64,000 bases of DNA from Hydractinia symbiolongicarpus (Eukaryota; Cnidaria; Hydrozoa; Anthoathecata; Hydractiniidae), in contig NC_079876.1 in the NCBI RefSeq assembly GCF_029227915.1, positions 35,385,828-35,449,827 on the forward strand. The letters run 5' to 3'. The translations under genes and the position numbers were made by a program. Shown here in pieces: positions 10,501 to 21,419 of this stretch (its first letter is position 1; every line of letters begins with the position of its first letter). The notes beneath the pieces are model-generated. The model ran no database searches and was not told the DNA's origin. It worked only from the letters and a program-made list of their open reading frames with translations.

Positions 10501-12865
10501 TATTATTACATTCAGAATAGTTCCTGTTGTATTTATAAATTGCAGGAAAACAATAAAAAGATCCTGGAAGAATTAAACAATGCGAAACAACAAATCGAGC
10601 AACAACAAAATATTGAAGTAAGTTCATTAGCGTAGAAATTATATTGGCTGGGACTTTGTCAAAGAAATAAATAAAAAATATTTACAAAAGAAACAAAATT
10701 AACATGTGTTTAATAAACAAACAAATAGCTTAAAGGGGTTACAAAACGTTTGTTGGTTTTCGACTTTAGTGACTGACAAAAAAGTCAAGCTAATGGCGGT
10801 GAACTTAAATATAATATTAGGCATCCAATAACAACTTTAAATGACAGAAAAGAACCTTACATTTATTGGATGTTCATGATTTATTCGATATGTTATAAGT
10901 ATTTGTTTGCTTTTAACTCAAATTTTATAACAAGATAAATTTTTTATAGAAACATACGTGTTTATTGCACATAAAGCCAGCCTAAGCAACAACATTGACT
11001 TTAAAATTTTTACCTTTTTACCGCTAGTAACATAGCATTTTTTAACAAATATAGCTTCTCGTGTTGTCTCTGTTCCCTCGTCAAAACAAAATTTTAAATT
11101 AAAGATATTTATTATATTTTACAGAGGAAACCTTATTTTAACGCCAAAATACACTGATTACAGAATAAAATAAAAAGGGATAAAAATCAACATAAAAAAA
11201 TTAATTATTCATAAACAGGTTGTCCAAAAGTCAGTGAAAAAATGAATATAATTTTTTGCACCTCGTTTAATACACGCCATTTTTCAAAACTTGCAGGGAT
11301 TAAATTATTGAATCATTTCGTAGCCCGTTTAACGTTTTTTGAAGTTTAGAATAATAGCATAATTAGAGGTTATATTAGCTGGGAGAGGTAGCAGCGTGTG
11401 AAATGCTTAGTTCAAATACGCTCGGCTTTATATTTTATATGAATTTTTAAAGCTGCATAATTTTAAAAACATAAGCTTTTTTAATTTGCAACACTAATAA
11501 ATGATTCATAAACTTCTTTTAACTATTGTTCATTTAGTTCTTAATTTTCTATGATCAATTCTTATTAATAAGAGAACGCGTAGATTTATGCGATTGGGAT
11601 GCACAAAATTATCCAGTCATAAAATAATAATTACGAAAGGTATTATGTCTAGTTAAATCGCATGTTTTTTTTTTAGAAAGAACTTCGACAGAAATTAACT
11701 GCAGTACCGGTAAATATATTTTTGTGTTATAGAATTGATGCAATAAATCTGACAAATTTGTATCATTTCCCGTTTCCTGCCAAGTGTTCCCTTTTTTTAT
11801 GCGCTGATTTTTGGGCATGTTGGATTTATATTTTGAACAATTAATCTACTTAATATAAATACTTAATCTTTCATTATTCCTTTGCACTCCACTCACTTTT
11901 TGCGCATACACACCTGAAAAACAGCCAGAACATCATGTATCACCACCATATGAATCCAATCTTCTTGCCTTAAATAATTTAATGAAATTAATGTTCCGAT
12001 TAAAAATAGAGTGAGAATTGGAGAAAAATAGCTAATAAATTTTTGAATGTGATTGCTTTTAATTTTACTAAGTACGATAGTCGATTTCTTTTTTCAAATA
12101 TTTTTTTTGTTTTAAAACTTTCCTGTTAATCAAAACCACATATGTTATTACATTTAGGCTCCAGACCAACAACCACCAAGAGATACCGAAAATAACCACC
12201 CATCATCTTCGTCCACTTTAATTCCACTTCCTTCATTACTTCATCTTTCTTCTTTAAACTCTTCCTCGTCAACGTTGCGTGCGTCAGATGTGTTATGTAA
12301 TCGGTTGTCTTGTCCTGTACCTTCCTCGTCTTGCTTCAACGTACATAAGTCACGTTCAACGTTTGTATCCCCTGCTTCCTCATCTTCTTTTTGTTCTTCT
12401 AAGTCTTTGTGTTCACCTAAGTGTATTTCAACTCCTTTTCCCATTCGTGGTCCTTTGTCTTCAGTGTTTCAATATCCTCTGCCTAATCTTTCTTCTATGT
12501 CACCTTTATCTCTATCTCAGCTTCATAACCTTCCTTCCTCTTCTCTTTCAGTGTCTCCAATAGTGTCTTCTTCATCGTCTACGTCGGTTTCTGTGTCTCC
12601 ATCAGTGTCTCCATCCTTGTTATTGTCGATGTCTCCACCAGTGTTGTTTGTGCGGTCGCGTAATTTTGTTCGTTCTATGTCGTTAAGTGTAACACGTCGC
12701 CGTCCTATTCAATGTTCTTCACCTTATTCTATCCAGTTTCGGCCCACATCCTCTCCAAAAGCTTCGCAGCCTATCCCGGTCCCTACGGCGGACACCAATG
12801 TTTGGTGTGTAAGGCATGCTTTAAGGGACCTAAGTGGATGGCTTCGAAGGCTTTGGAGAGGATAA
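1585..12865 (+). CDS. micro-exon gene, 21 predicted exons, unknown function (5' end not found)
   Basis: Exons inferred from AG/GT borders and open frame: 1585-1635, 1758-1832, 2409-2471, 2739-2771, 2891-2965, 4599-4655, 4883-5008, 5508-5576, 5980-6008, 6103-6156, 6764-6808, 7068-7112, 7373-7417, 7627-7674, 8302-8340, 8453-8489, 8607-8648, 10173-10214, 10546-10617, 11677-11709, 12158-12865. They sum to 1,788 nt, which is 595 codons plus a TAA stop, with no frame conflict at any junction. Order in the protein: a poly-Glu stretch; Gln-rich modules ending in a CCSKT motif; a basic segment (KRKCKK, KERKRRKK) resembling a nuclear localisation signal; 13-16-residue repeats of the VNEGVNPP type; a WIQEF segment; a coiled-coil-like Gln/Lys/Glu segment; and a Ser-rich C-terminus. 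A nuclear role is only a guess from the basic clusters. The initiating exon was not found and may lie upstream. Individual boundaries could be off. The family was not recognised. Confidence 0.6.
1940..5350 (+). repeat. diverged intragenic duplication of the Gln-rich module
   Basis: Copy A (about 1,940-3,420) and copy B (about 4,085-5,350) align over both introns and exons. Examples are the shared ATTTTCCATTTAGGA acceptor, the AAATTAAGTTTAATTGTGAG exon end (2,452 and 4,636) and the CCATGCTGTTC block (2,939 and 4,981). Copy A has separate 33-nt and 75-nt exons where copy B has a single 126-nt exon, so an intron was lost or gained after duplication. Divergence is substantial, so the event is old. 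Confidence 0.65.
6655..7560 (+). repeat. tandem ~304-bp units each carrying one 45-nt exon
   Basis: The exons at 6764-6808, 7068-7112 and 7373-7417 are spaced 304 and 305 bp apart. Each sits in the same intron context: GGCCTTAAGACAAAATATTT upstream and the donor GTACGTATTA downstream. A more diverged fourth unit holds the 48-nt exon at 7627-7674. The exons are symmetric (phase 2 in, phase 2 out), so adding units never breaks the frame. Exon ends read AATCC or GTTCC before GTACGT. Confidence 0.7.
8649..10172 (+). other. largest intron of the micro-exon gene
   Basis: It runs from a GTAAGT donor at 8,649 to a TTCCAG acceptor ending at 10,172. It contains a minus-strand 68-codon open frame (8,986-9,192) rich in Lys that could be a mobile-element scrap. 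I could not assign it. No other structure was seen. Confidence 0.4.
12158..12865 (+). CDS. Ser-rich terminal exon of the micro-exon gene
   Basis: An acceptor CATTTAG precedes an open frame of 235 codons that begins APDQQPP and ends RRLWRG before TAA. It is about 30% Ser, with repeated short runs such as SSSS and VSPSVSPS and no clear domain. The last 70 residues change character: basic (VTRRRP), then Trp/Arg-rich. The frame matches the phase-0 end of the preceding 33-nt exon at 11,677-11,709. A candidate AATAAA polyadenylation signal lies at 13,124. At 708 nt it is by far the largest exon of the gene, and the open frame in both codon use and length stands out from this AT-rich background. Confidence 0.65.
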   Translation, partial: APDQQPPRDTENNHPSSSSTLIPLPSLLHLSSLNSSSSTLRASDVLCNRLSCPVPSSSCFNVHKSRSTFVSPASSSSFCSSKSLCSPKCISTPFPIRGPLSSVFQYPLPNLSSMSPLSLSQLHNLPSSSLSVSPIVSSSSSTSVSVSPSVSPSLLLSMSPPVLFVRSRNFVRSMSLSVTRRRPIQCSSPYSIQFRPTSSPKASQPIPVPTADTNVWCVRHALRDLSGWLRRLWRG

Positions 12866-13139
12866 GAAAAGTTAAAACTTATTAAATTCATACTGTGCTC
12901 TTTTCTTTTTTTGTTTTATGTTATTTGTTAACTATTCCACAAAATTCCAACATTATCCAAATTTCATAATGTATCATAAGCATTAACTCACCTGTATCAT
13001 CTGATCAAACTCACCAAGCCGTACTCACACTATAGAAACTACGAAATTCTTCTAATTGTAAGTCCCACATTAAAAAATACAATATTTGCGTGTGAATATA
13101 TTGATGTTTTGAATTACGTTACAAATAAATTCGGCCATT

Positions 13140-14000
13140 TTCCTTTTAGCATGATATGAAATAGAAGAAAGTAATCTGTATATTTCACAACTTGTACCAC
13201 CATTAGTCACAACAATGTAAGTCCTAAAACGAGATGTACCACTAGTAACGCATTATTATGACAAATTTCTTTACTTGTTTCATTTTCTAGACTTGCCTAC
13301 AGGCAATTTAATTTCTTTTCCTCAAGAAACATTTTGTTTTCACATTTTTGATCAACTTCTTTGCCTCTGTTTAAAATGTTTCAGAATTGTTTTGTAACAA
13401 AGTTGGGTTATTTGTTTTATAGTATTAAATGAAAATGAAACAAGGCAATCCCTGCCGTACAGAAACTATAAAGTACTAGTGATACTTTCATTAATGTAAG
13501 TTTCGTTATATCATCATATTAAGCCAATGTTCTTCAATTGTTTTATTTTCTAATTTTGGCTACATACAAATTATTTAACTTTACCCCAAAAAAAGACCAA
13601 GTTGAGTTATTTCTTTTATAGTATTGGATTAAAATGGAATAAAGCAATCCCTGACTTGTGGAAACGATGAAGTACTTGGGCTACCTTCTACTCATATGTA
13701 CAACAATGTAAGTCCCATTATGTCATATTCCACTTGTATAATATTATTACGATAAAGTACTTTAATTGTTTCATTTCCTAGACGTGACTACAATTAATTT
13801 ATCTCATTTTTCCTGCAAGAAAGACATTTATTTGTACATTTCTGATCAACTTTTTTGCGCATTTATTTTATAGTATCAGATTAATTTGAAACAAACATAT
13901 CCCTGAATGTAGAAACCATGAAATACGTTGGCTACTTGCCGCTAATAGTTACAAAAATGTAAGTTCTGTAATGATATATCTATCTACATTTTCATAGTAC
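13140..14000 (+). repeat. array of four exon-like segments framed by AG and GTAAG
   Basis: Related segments lie at 13150-13216, 13423-13495, 13622-13707 and 13874-13958, spaced 273, 199 and 252 bp. Each is preceded by TTTTAG or TTATAG and followed by GTAAG. Segments 2-4 share AATCCCTG/ATCCCTGA and a GAAAC-AT-AA-TAC core. Segments 3 and 4 contain an ATG (13,667 and 13,918) opening a hydrophobic peptide of the form MKYLGYLLLICTT or MKYVGYLPLIVTK, which looks like a signal peptide start. Whether these are exons, alternative first exons or a non-coding RNA is unresolved. Confidence 0.5.
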
Positions 14001-15529
14001 TATCGTTGCAATGTTATTTGATTGATTTACCTGTCAGACTTCGATACATGAAAATACCGTGTTTTTTCTTTTATAGAAGATCATGGCGATGCGCAAGTAA
14101 GCAAGTAAGGTGGTAGAAACATCATGGGTATGTCAAGTATTGTCATAACGGCCCTTTAGATTTTAAGCAAATATTGTCAAAATAGAAGGTACAATGTACG
14201 GCTTCTTCTACTCTAAACTTAAATTTCAAAAATTAAGTTATTGAAGCGTAGAAAACATAAGTACAATTTCCCAAAAAATATAATTGTGAAAATAGGCAGT
14301 TGTTATTGATATGTTTTTGTTAGATCAGCAACGACATTTAGGGCTTTATTTTAAAACAGTTTTGTTTTCGTGCACCTTGCGATTTGGTTACTCGAATAAG
14401 AAAAGGGATTGCAATTACATTTCGGGTTTTATGGCAAAACATTGTGTTGCTGTTCTTGTGCATTTTTTCCGCCGGAGTGCAAAGATGACCTGCTGGCGTA
14501 ACAATTTCTAATACAACTTGCAAGAATAATTTAAAAACTCTTATTTATTGGCTCATCGTATGCGCACTAAATCGTAAATTCAGATTATATTTCGGGTACC
14601 CTGTTTAGCAGCTCCTTTTGTATTGAGCTAAAGCCCATTTATGTAACAATCTTAACAAAAGTGTAGAACAATTGCAAAATTAAAAAAAATAAAAAAAAAT
14701 ATATTGAACATGTAAATACGCCTACATTTGCTCAAATAACCCATATAATTTCTTTCGTTATGAGTAAAAGTTTAATACTAAAATATTATAATAAAATATT
14801 AAAACAAAAAACAGGAACAAAATTGATTGCATTGATTCTTTAGTACTTTTGTAGACGCAATCTTGTTGTATAATAAGTTATAAGTAACTATAAAAAATAA
14901 AATTTCCAGTATGCAATTTAGTGTCTCTTCGCGTATTCAGCTAGAATTGATGTATGTGGCATTCTTGTGACAGAATGTGACAATTACCAAAAGCAGGTGC
15001 TACTACGAGTATGTTTGCATGTGACACTATTGCAAATAATGTAAAGCAACTGTAAAATTCGCCAAGTGCAAGTGTAACAAGTGGTCGACCGCTGAGTATG
15101 GTATGTGCAACTGCGCTGCTTTTTTTGTTGAACAAGAATACATACTAGCTCCTTGCATTTTGACACTTTCATAAAAAAAATAATATACCGAAAAAATATA
15201 GGAAAATGAGTGGTTGGCAAGAACTTTTGTTTCTCTGGTCAGGATAGGAATTGCAATTGAGTTGGGATTTTAAAGTAGAACATGTTGTTATTGCGCATCT
15301 CCTACCTTTCTTCCTTAAACACAAAGGTGAATCGTTTGCGCACCAGTTTTAACGCATGATGTTGTACGAAGACAATCTGTGTCCGGCTTATTGTCTTTTA
15401 GAAAACGTTTGTAATTGTGATATTCATGTAATGCGTAATTGTGCCTGATATTTTATCTTAACTCTAAGATTATAAAGATAACATGCAAACGCGTCTTTTT
15501 CATTGTGGTAATATAAAGAGATATGATCT
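14001..15529. other. no gene recognised
   Basis: AT-rich sequence with only short open frames, none with a recognisable domain. An acceptor-like TTTATAG at 14,070-14,076 could splice to the preceding segment array and would give a short basic tail ending in TAG. Nothing else was supported. Confidence 0.4.
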
Positions 15530-17060
15530 AAAATACATGAAAAAATGAGAGTGATCCTCAACATGTACACAGTACTTGTGCGTACACGAATTGTGTTGTC
15601 ACAAAAAATTGGCTAGATTTTAGTGTGTTGCCATGTTTAAAATTGAGGATGCAATTGTCACACAGGTCTTAACATAGCTTATTGTTACTCACATAGCATA
15701 AATATAGGTGATTATAATTGAGATCGGTTTATTAGATCAATTGGTGCAGAAAATTTTGTTGTTGTTGTTGTGCATTTTATGCCCTTCATTCCCTGATATA
15801 TAAAGATATGTCATGTACTTTAGAATTCTTGGCAGGAATAATTATACTGATCCCCAACATGTACACATTTTTTATGCGAACACAAATTGTATGTTTTCAC
15901 GAATAAGTGGTTAAAACGTATTTGTTGCTATGTTTAAAATTGCGGAAGAAATTTTTTTAAAAGGCTTACCACAACTTATTGTTACTCACATTGCATTTCC
16001 TCGTGTGGCTGCACAGCTTGCTCGCCCAAGCATGTTTATTGTATTCCACAAAACAATTTTGCTACTTTTCAATACCAACATCAATATGGGTGATTATTAT
16101 TGAAGTGGGTTTATTAGATCAATTGTTGCGCAAAATGTTGTTGTTGTTGTTGTGCATTTTATGCCCTTCATGCCATGATATATAAAAATATATCATGTAA
16201 TTCATTATTCTTGAGTGAAATAATTATACTGATCCCCAACATGTACACAGTTCTTATGCGTACACGAATTGTATGTTGTCACAAAAAGTGGTTAAATCTA
16301 TGAATGTTGCTAAGTTTAAAATCGTGGATGCAATGTGTTTACGAGTTTTATCATAGCTTGTTTTGACTCGCATTGCATTTTCCCAAATGTAACTGTACAG
16401 ATGGTCTATCCAAGCATGTTTATTGTATTCTACAAAACAGGTTTGCTGTATTTCATTACTAACATAAATATGGGTGATTATTTTTGAAGTGGTTTTCTTA
16501 GACCAATTAGTGCAAAAATTTTTGTTGTTGTTGTTTTGAATTTTATGCCCTTCATGCCCTGATATATAAAGATATATTATGTACTTCATAATACTTGGGT
16601 GAAGTAATTATACTGATCCCCAACATGTACACAGTTCTTATGAGTACACGAATTGTATGTTGTCACAAAAAGTGGTTAAAACGTATTTGTTACTATGTTT
16701 GAAATTGTGAAAGCAATTTTTTAAGAGGCTTACCACAGCTTCTTGTTACTCACATTGCATTTCCTCGTGTAGCTGCACAGCTTGCTCGCCCAAGCATGTT
16801 TATTGTATTCCACAAAACAATTTTGCTACTTTTCAATAGTAACATAAATATGGGTGATTATTATTAAAGTGGGTTTATTAGATCAATTGTTTCACAAAAT
16901 GTTGTTGTTGTTGTTGTGCATTTTATGCCCTTCATGCCCTGATATATAGAAATATATCATGTACTTCATAATTCTTGGGTGAAATAATTATACTGATCCC
17001 CAACATGTACACAGTATTTTTGCGTACACGAGTTATGTTGTCACGAATAAGTGGTTAAAT
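15530..17060 (+). repeat. tandem satellite, ~380-bp unit, four to five copies
   Basis: The landmark CAACATGTACACA recurs at about 15,559, 15,857, 16,239, 16,620 and 17,002, giving periods of about 298, 382, 381 and 382. Each unit also holds a (GTT)n run, ATGCCCTTCAT, and a TATATAAAGATAT-like box. A CTCGCCCAAGCATG block is shared by several units. The short open frames inside are not conserved between units, so I regard the array as non-coding. Confidence 0.75.
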
Positions 17061-18039
17061 TGTAATTTGTTGCCTTGCTCAAAGTTGTTTCACAATTCTT
17101 AACATAGCTTTTCTTGTGGCTCGCATTGCTTGTGGCTGCACAGATGGCTTACGAGCACGCTTAGGGTTATTGCATTTTATTGCAAAACGATTTTCATATG
17201 TTTCATTATTGATACAAAACGACATTTTCTCGCCATATTTATAGTTTCTGTTATAGTACTATTAATAATGGTATTTGCCACTTATTTATACGTAGTATGT
17301 ACTGTATTATCATAACAGACTATTCTACTAAACAAACCATAAAATATTATGCAGAATTGATAGAACATTACGTATTTCATATACCATATTAGCTATTATG
17401 TAATATCATTATTAAAATTTTATCTTGTATATACTATTATGTGGAGAATGATTTGTGTTTCTGTCCGGGATAATATTGTTTTAAAATAAAAATTAAAACA
17501 CTAAAAATACATAATAATACAAACGTATAACAAGTAGAATATATATATATATAAAAAAGTAACAACATTCAAATACTTAATACATTGTATCGACTGAACT
17601 TTCACTCTTATGTTTTTTTTTACTTTACCGTTTCACTACAGTTCCATTATAGCTAGTTACTTGCCGTAAATAGTTAGTCATTAGTGTGCAGTGATTTGAA
17701 TAGATGCTGTCAGTTTATTAAAATATATCGGTCCTGCGCAAACTAAATGCAAAATTGAATGCAATCAGAAAGTCCTTCTTTTTAAGGAAATCATAATTCC
17801 CTTCACATTAACATTTATACCAACGTTTATCACACAAAACCAAAATATTATATCTTGTATATATGTATTGTTTGTATGTATTTACTTATTAACTCTTATT
17901 GTAAAATACTTTAGATCAGTAAAAAATAAACAATTAGCTAACGAACTTGGAAAATGGTTTCTTATGATATGTATGAAAGAAAATATCGATCTGAATAACC
18001 TTGTGAGAATCAATTGGTCAGGCTTGATATTGTATTATT
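17061..18039. other. intergenic; short direct duplication near 17,945 and 18,059
   Basis: A block of about 48 bp (ACTTGGAAAATGGTTT and onward) occurs at about 17,944 and again at about 18,059. The second copy lies inside exon 1 of the small gene that follows, and the first copy is a non-coding duplicate. No other structure was seen. Confidence 0.45.
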
Positions 18040-18701
18040 ATGGCGCGAAATTTCAACAGAACTTGGAAAATGGTTTTTTATGATATGTATGAAAGAAAAT
18101 ATCGATTACCGCCACACCTTTTCCTCGAAGTTTTCAGGCTCATTGAGGGCCTAGTACCGAGGTAAACATATTCTTATATGTTAAGCAAAGAAAAAAACAG
18201 AGCTGTTTTTAGCATAGGAATGCGGTTATTGTTTTGAATTTTTTATAACTTCTAAGTTATTATACCATACATTTATACTATACATTTGAAAGCAAATCAT
18301 TTAAGACGAAACACAATTTTGGATTCTAACATAATTGTGTATGTCTTTTTAGATTATTGCCAATACAATATTTTGCAAGGTGGAAACATAAAGTTATAAA
18401 AACGGAGACTTTTAAACATTGCTTCCATTGTCACTACGAGTTTAATATCTACACTATTATTTTCGCATCACCTCGAGGTAACTTTAATCTTTTGTTATTT
18501 TTATTTTTAAAAGTTTATTACAATCAGCTAGGCAATAAATAACACCAAATGAATTAACATATTTGATAAATAAAATTCTGTTATTCAGTTGTTGCCATTG
18601 CGTGTTAAATATAATTTGGCTCAATTTTGTTAACCTTAGGTGATGATAACTTAAAATCACACTATGGAATAAAACGCATCACATGGCATTTAAAATTATA
18701 A
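18040..18701 (+). CDS. small three-exon gene, 102 aa, unknown function
   Basis: Predicted exons are 18040-18161 (ATG start), 18353-18477 and 18640-18701 (TAA stop). The phases fit (2, then 1), and the introns begin GTAAAC and GTAACT and end TTTTTAG and ACCTTAG. Total 309 nt, 102 residues. The protein opens MARNFNRTWK and has a PPHLFLEVFRLIEGLVP segment at residues 24-40. It carries CFHC at 64-67 flanked by His63, His66 and His68, a possible zinc-binding knot, and it ends in a basic GIKRITWHLKL. The CFHC-HYEF-NIYTIIFAS part faintly recalls the zinc-ribbon to catalytic-domain border of IS1595/ISXO2-like transposases, but this is too weak to assign. AATAAA follows the stop at once. Three consistent splice phases in so short a gene are the main support. 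Confidence 0.5.
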
Positions 18702-20028
18702 TAAAGATTACAAATTCATTAAACGTAGTAATTTGGCCTTTGGCTAGACTGGATAATAGTCAACGAATCTCAATATCACTACACTCGATGAATGTTTGAG
18801 CACTTCTATGAATTGCGCCATTTTCACCCTATGAATCTTCAATGGAGTTGTTGCGGATATTATTGCTAAAAATGTTGCAGCTGGTTTCAATCAATATAGA
18901 TGGAATTCATTAAAAGATAAAGAAAAGATAATATTTTTTTTAAAAAACAATAAAATGCACTTGTAATGCATTATGTAATGGCGTGTATTGTTTATGATAG
19001 AAATTAATTTTCGGGTGCGCCCTAATAATTGTGAGATGATTGTAAAACATTGTTATTGAAACGCTACGATTGTATTGAATGTTATTGAGCGAAATTTTTG
19101 GCTTTACTCATATTATATACTTTTTATAGGCAGCATAATTACTTTTTAATAGCATTGACCTTTACACTGCAAATTAAATACATCATAAATACTTCTCATT
19201 TTATTATGACGCGACACATTTATAAAATAAAATATCATCTTGAGACGCACCCAAAAGAAATAAACGCGCCAAAAGTTATTAGTAGTAGTAGTAGCATGTT
19301 GTCCTCGTGACATAATAAGAAAGATAGCTAGAATATCTATAGAAATGTTGTGGTGCTAAATGCAGTTAGAACAGAAAGTTTATAGAACACTGTTTTCGCA
19401 TTACAATGCATGCATTTTATGTTATCGCATTACCTGACAAAACTTCATCAACTCATTAACATCATTTTCACTAAAATGACGCGAATAAACATAAACGTAG
19501 CATTTTAAAGAAATAAAAATAGTTTTGTGGAATATCTTCATTATCATGTTTAAATTTATTTTAACTTGTTTTTTTAACTTTATTCCAAATGAGCCATATG
19601 GTATCAAATTATTCAGGAGTAATTGACGGATAGTAAATTTTCTTCCCAATTTGTGGCGTTGTTTCTAAATTGAACAACTTAATTTTACCAGACGTATCTT
19701 TACATTATAGTTATTTTTTTCCGCGTTGTTGTGATTGTGTAGAGTAATTTTAATTTCCATTAAATTGATTTTTTTAAGGTAGGATATTTAATGGTACATA
19801 GCTTATATCATATTAATTTGATGATCTACTACGCTTTTGTTCCTATTTTTAAGAGTTTATTCTCCAGTTTTTATGAAGGCAAATGCGTGATTATTTCACT
19901 TAGGTTAACAGATATTTTGTGTACCTTTACAGAGTTTTATGTTTTGTTTACATGTGCGCAACTTCATTGTAACTTCCTTGGCCCTAGATAATATCTTAGC
20001 TGTAGCTCACTGATTTGACTTTGTTCAA
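18702..20028. other. no gene recognised
   Basis: AT-rich sequence with a short (AGT)n run at about 19,281-19,294. The open frames at 19,098-19,310 and 19,791-19,991 begin at TTG or after weak context and show no domain. Nothing was supported. Confidence 0.4.
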
Positions 20029-20082
20029 TGCTTGAAAATGCTTGAAAAATGCTTGAAAAATGCTTGAAAAATGCTTGAAAAA
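20029..20082 (+). repeat. 13-bp minisatellite, five copies
   Basis: The unit AATGCTTGAAAAA is repeated about five times head to tail. Confidence 0.85.
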
Positions 20083-20469
20083 AAAATTGTAGCAATAAAA
20101 TTATGGAAACCCTATTTACTTTATTTATTAATTATAATCCATTTTTTAAAAATAATATAATTCAGTGAACAATAAATGATTCTGGTGATAACTTCTAACA
20201 CAATTTTTCTTGTTAAGATTCCACTTATAGCATGTCAAACGAGAATCTGTCGCAGAATTAAATTGTAGACAAGAGAAAAATAATAACAGATTTTTTTATA
20301 TATAAAAAAGGGCGATAAGAAATGTAACCTTTTCGTAATCGCATGTGCTTTATTTAAAAAAAAACTGCTCTAAATTTTAATTGGAATAAAGTGTGTTTGG
20401 CTGCCCATCGCGAATCGTCCATTCAGCCACTCATTACGAGTACGAAATTGTCTAAACCAATCACTCATG

Positions 20470-21010
20470 CTTCAAAGCATGACTGGATTATTCTTTTTTA
20501 TTTGTTTTCTTTTACACGGGTACAAGGAATTAAAATGGGTATCATCATCTCTTGTGAAGTAACTAAGGATCCTCTGGAACTAAAATGGGACCAATTTCCT
20601 CATACTCAGTTAACCCATTCGTTTCGGAACAAATAAGTTTAGCGTCATCAAAAAACTTTTACATTTTTGCTGATAAAGGCAACGGGTATACAAATTTCTT
20701 ATTTTTTTTACTATAATAGGTCTTTGCTAACGTCAGCAAAATTTTTAAATCCTCGTATCTCCTTTTATGTTAATCAAAAGGAAATAACCTATGCATTATT
20801 TTTATCAGAGTTTCAATCTCTACACAATAAAGGGGACAGGTAAACAAATTTTCGAAAAAAGACTTTTGTGTATTGACACGTACTTGCAGTTCTCTTTTCC
20901 ATTTTTCTCCGTTTTTTTCAACGTACCTTATAGACTAGTATTTATTAATTTTGTTTAAGTTATTGTGCATAAAACGAGATACTTCTCTTTAATAATAGCC
21001 GTATTTTGCC
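20470..21010 (+). repeat. degenerate copy of the dispersed repeat seen at 34.2 and 36.1 kb
   Basis: It shares, in order, GGGACCAATTT (about 20,588), CCCATTCGTTTCGGA, GCTAACGTCAGCAAAATTTT (about 20,727) and CTACACAATA (about 20,820) with the copy at 34,200-34,850. An AATAATAGCCGTATTTTGCC motif at about 20,990 resembles the AATAATACGG end of that family. The open frame at 20,391-20,636 lies in this repeat and is not considered a gene. Confidence 0.55.
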
Positions 21011-21419
21011 TGTGTGTCGGCGAAAGCCGCGTCACGTAACGGGAACACGAAATTTTGTAAATTACCCACCGATACCAAATGCGATATATTTTTACTAACC
21101 TTGTTTTGACTGCTTTCACGTAGTATACCAATCACAACGCCTGATTCTTTAAAAAACAAACCAAGATTTTCGCTTAAAAAAACAATCAACGACTTTATCT
21201 TGACGAAGGCCATTTTGACGAAGGCCATTTTGACTTTGAAAGTGGTCATGTGTGGTCAGGTTTGTAGGCTTTTTATCTTCTGAAAGCTTTATATTTTAGT
21301 TATATTTGTTTTCTGTCTGCTTTTAATGTTAAGATAAATATATTGTCACGTTTTTTAGTCACGTAAAAATCTTAAACGCAAAAAAAAATCTTAAAAATCT
21401 TAAATCTTATTCTCTATGG

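Noticed and set aside
12241-12444. Minus-strand 67-codon frame rich in Glu
   Set aside because: It is the antisense shadow of the Ser-rich terminal exon on the plus strand.
20989-21249. Minus-strand 86-codon frame with KMAFVKMAFVKIK
   Set aside because: Includes a short direct duplication and the AATAATAGCCGTATTTTGCC end of the dispersed repeat, so it is better explained as repeat sequence.
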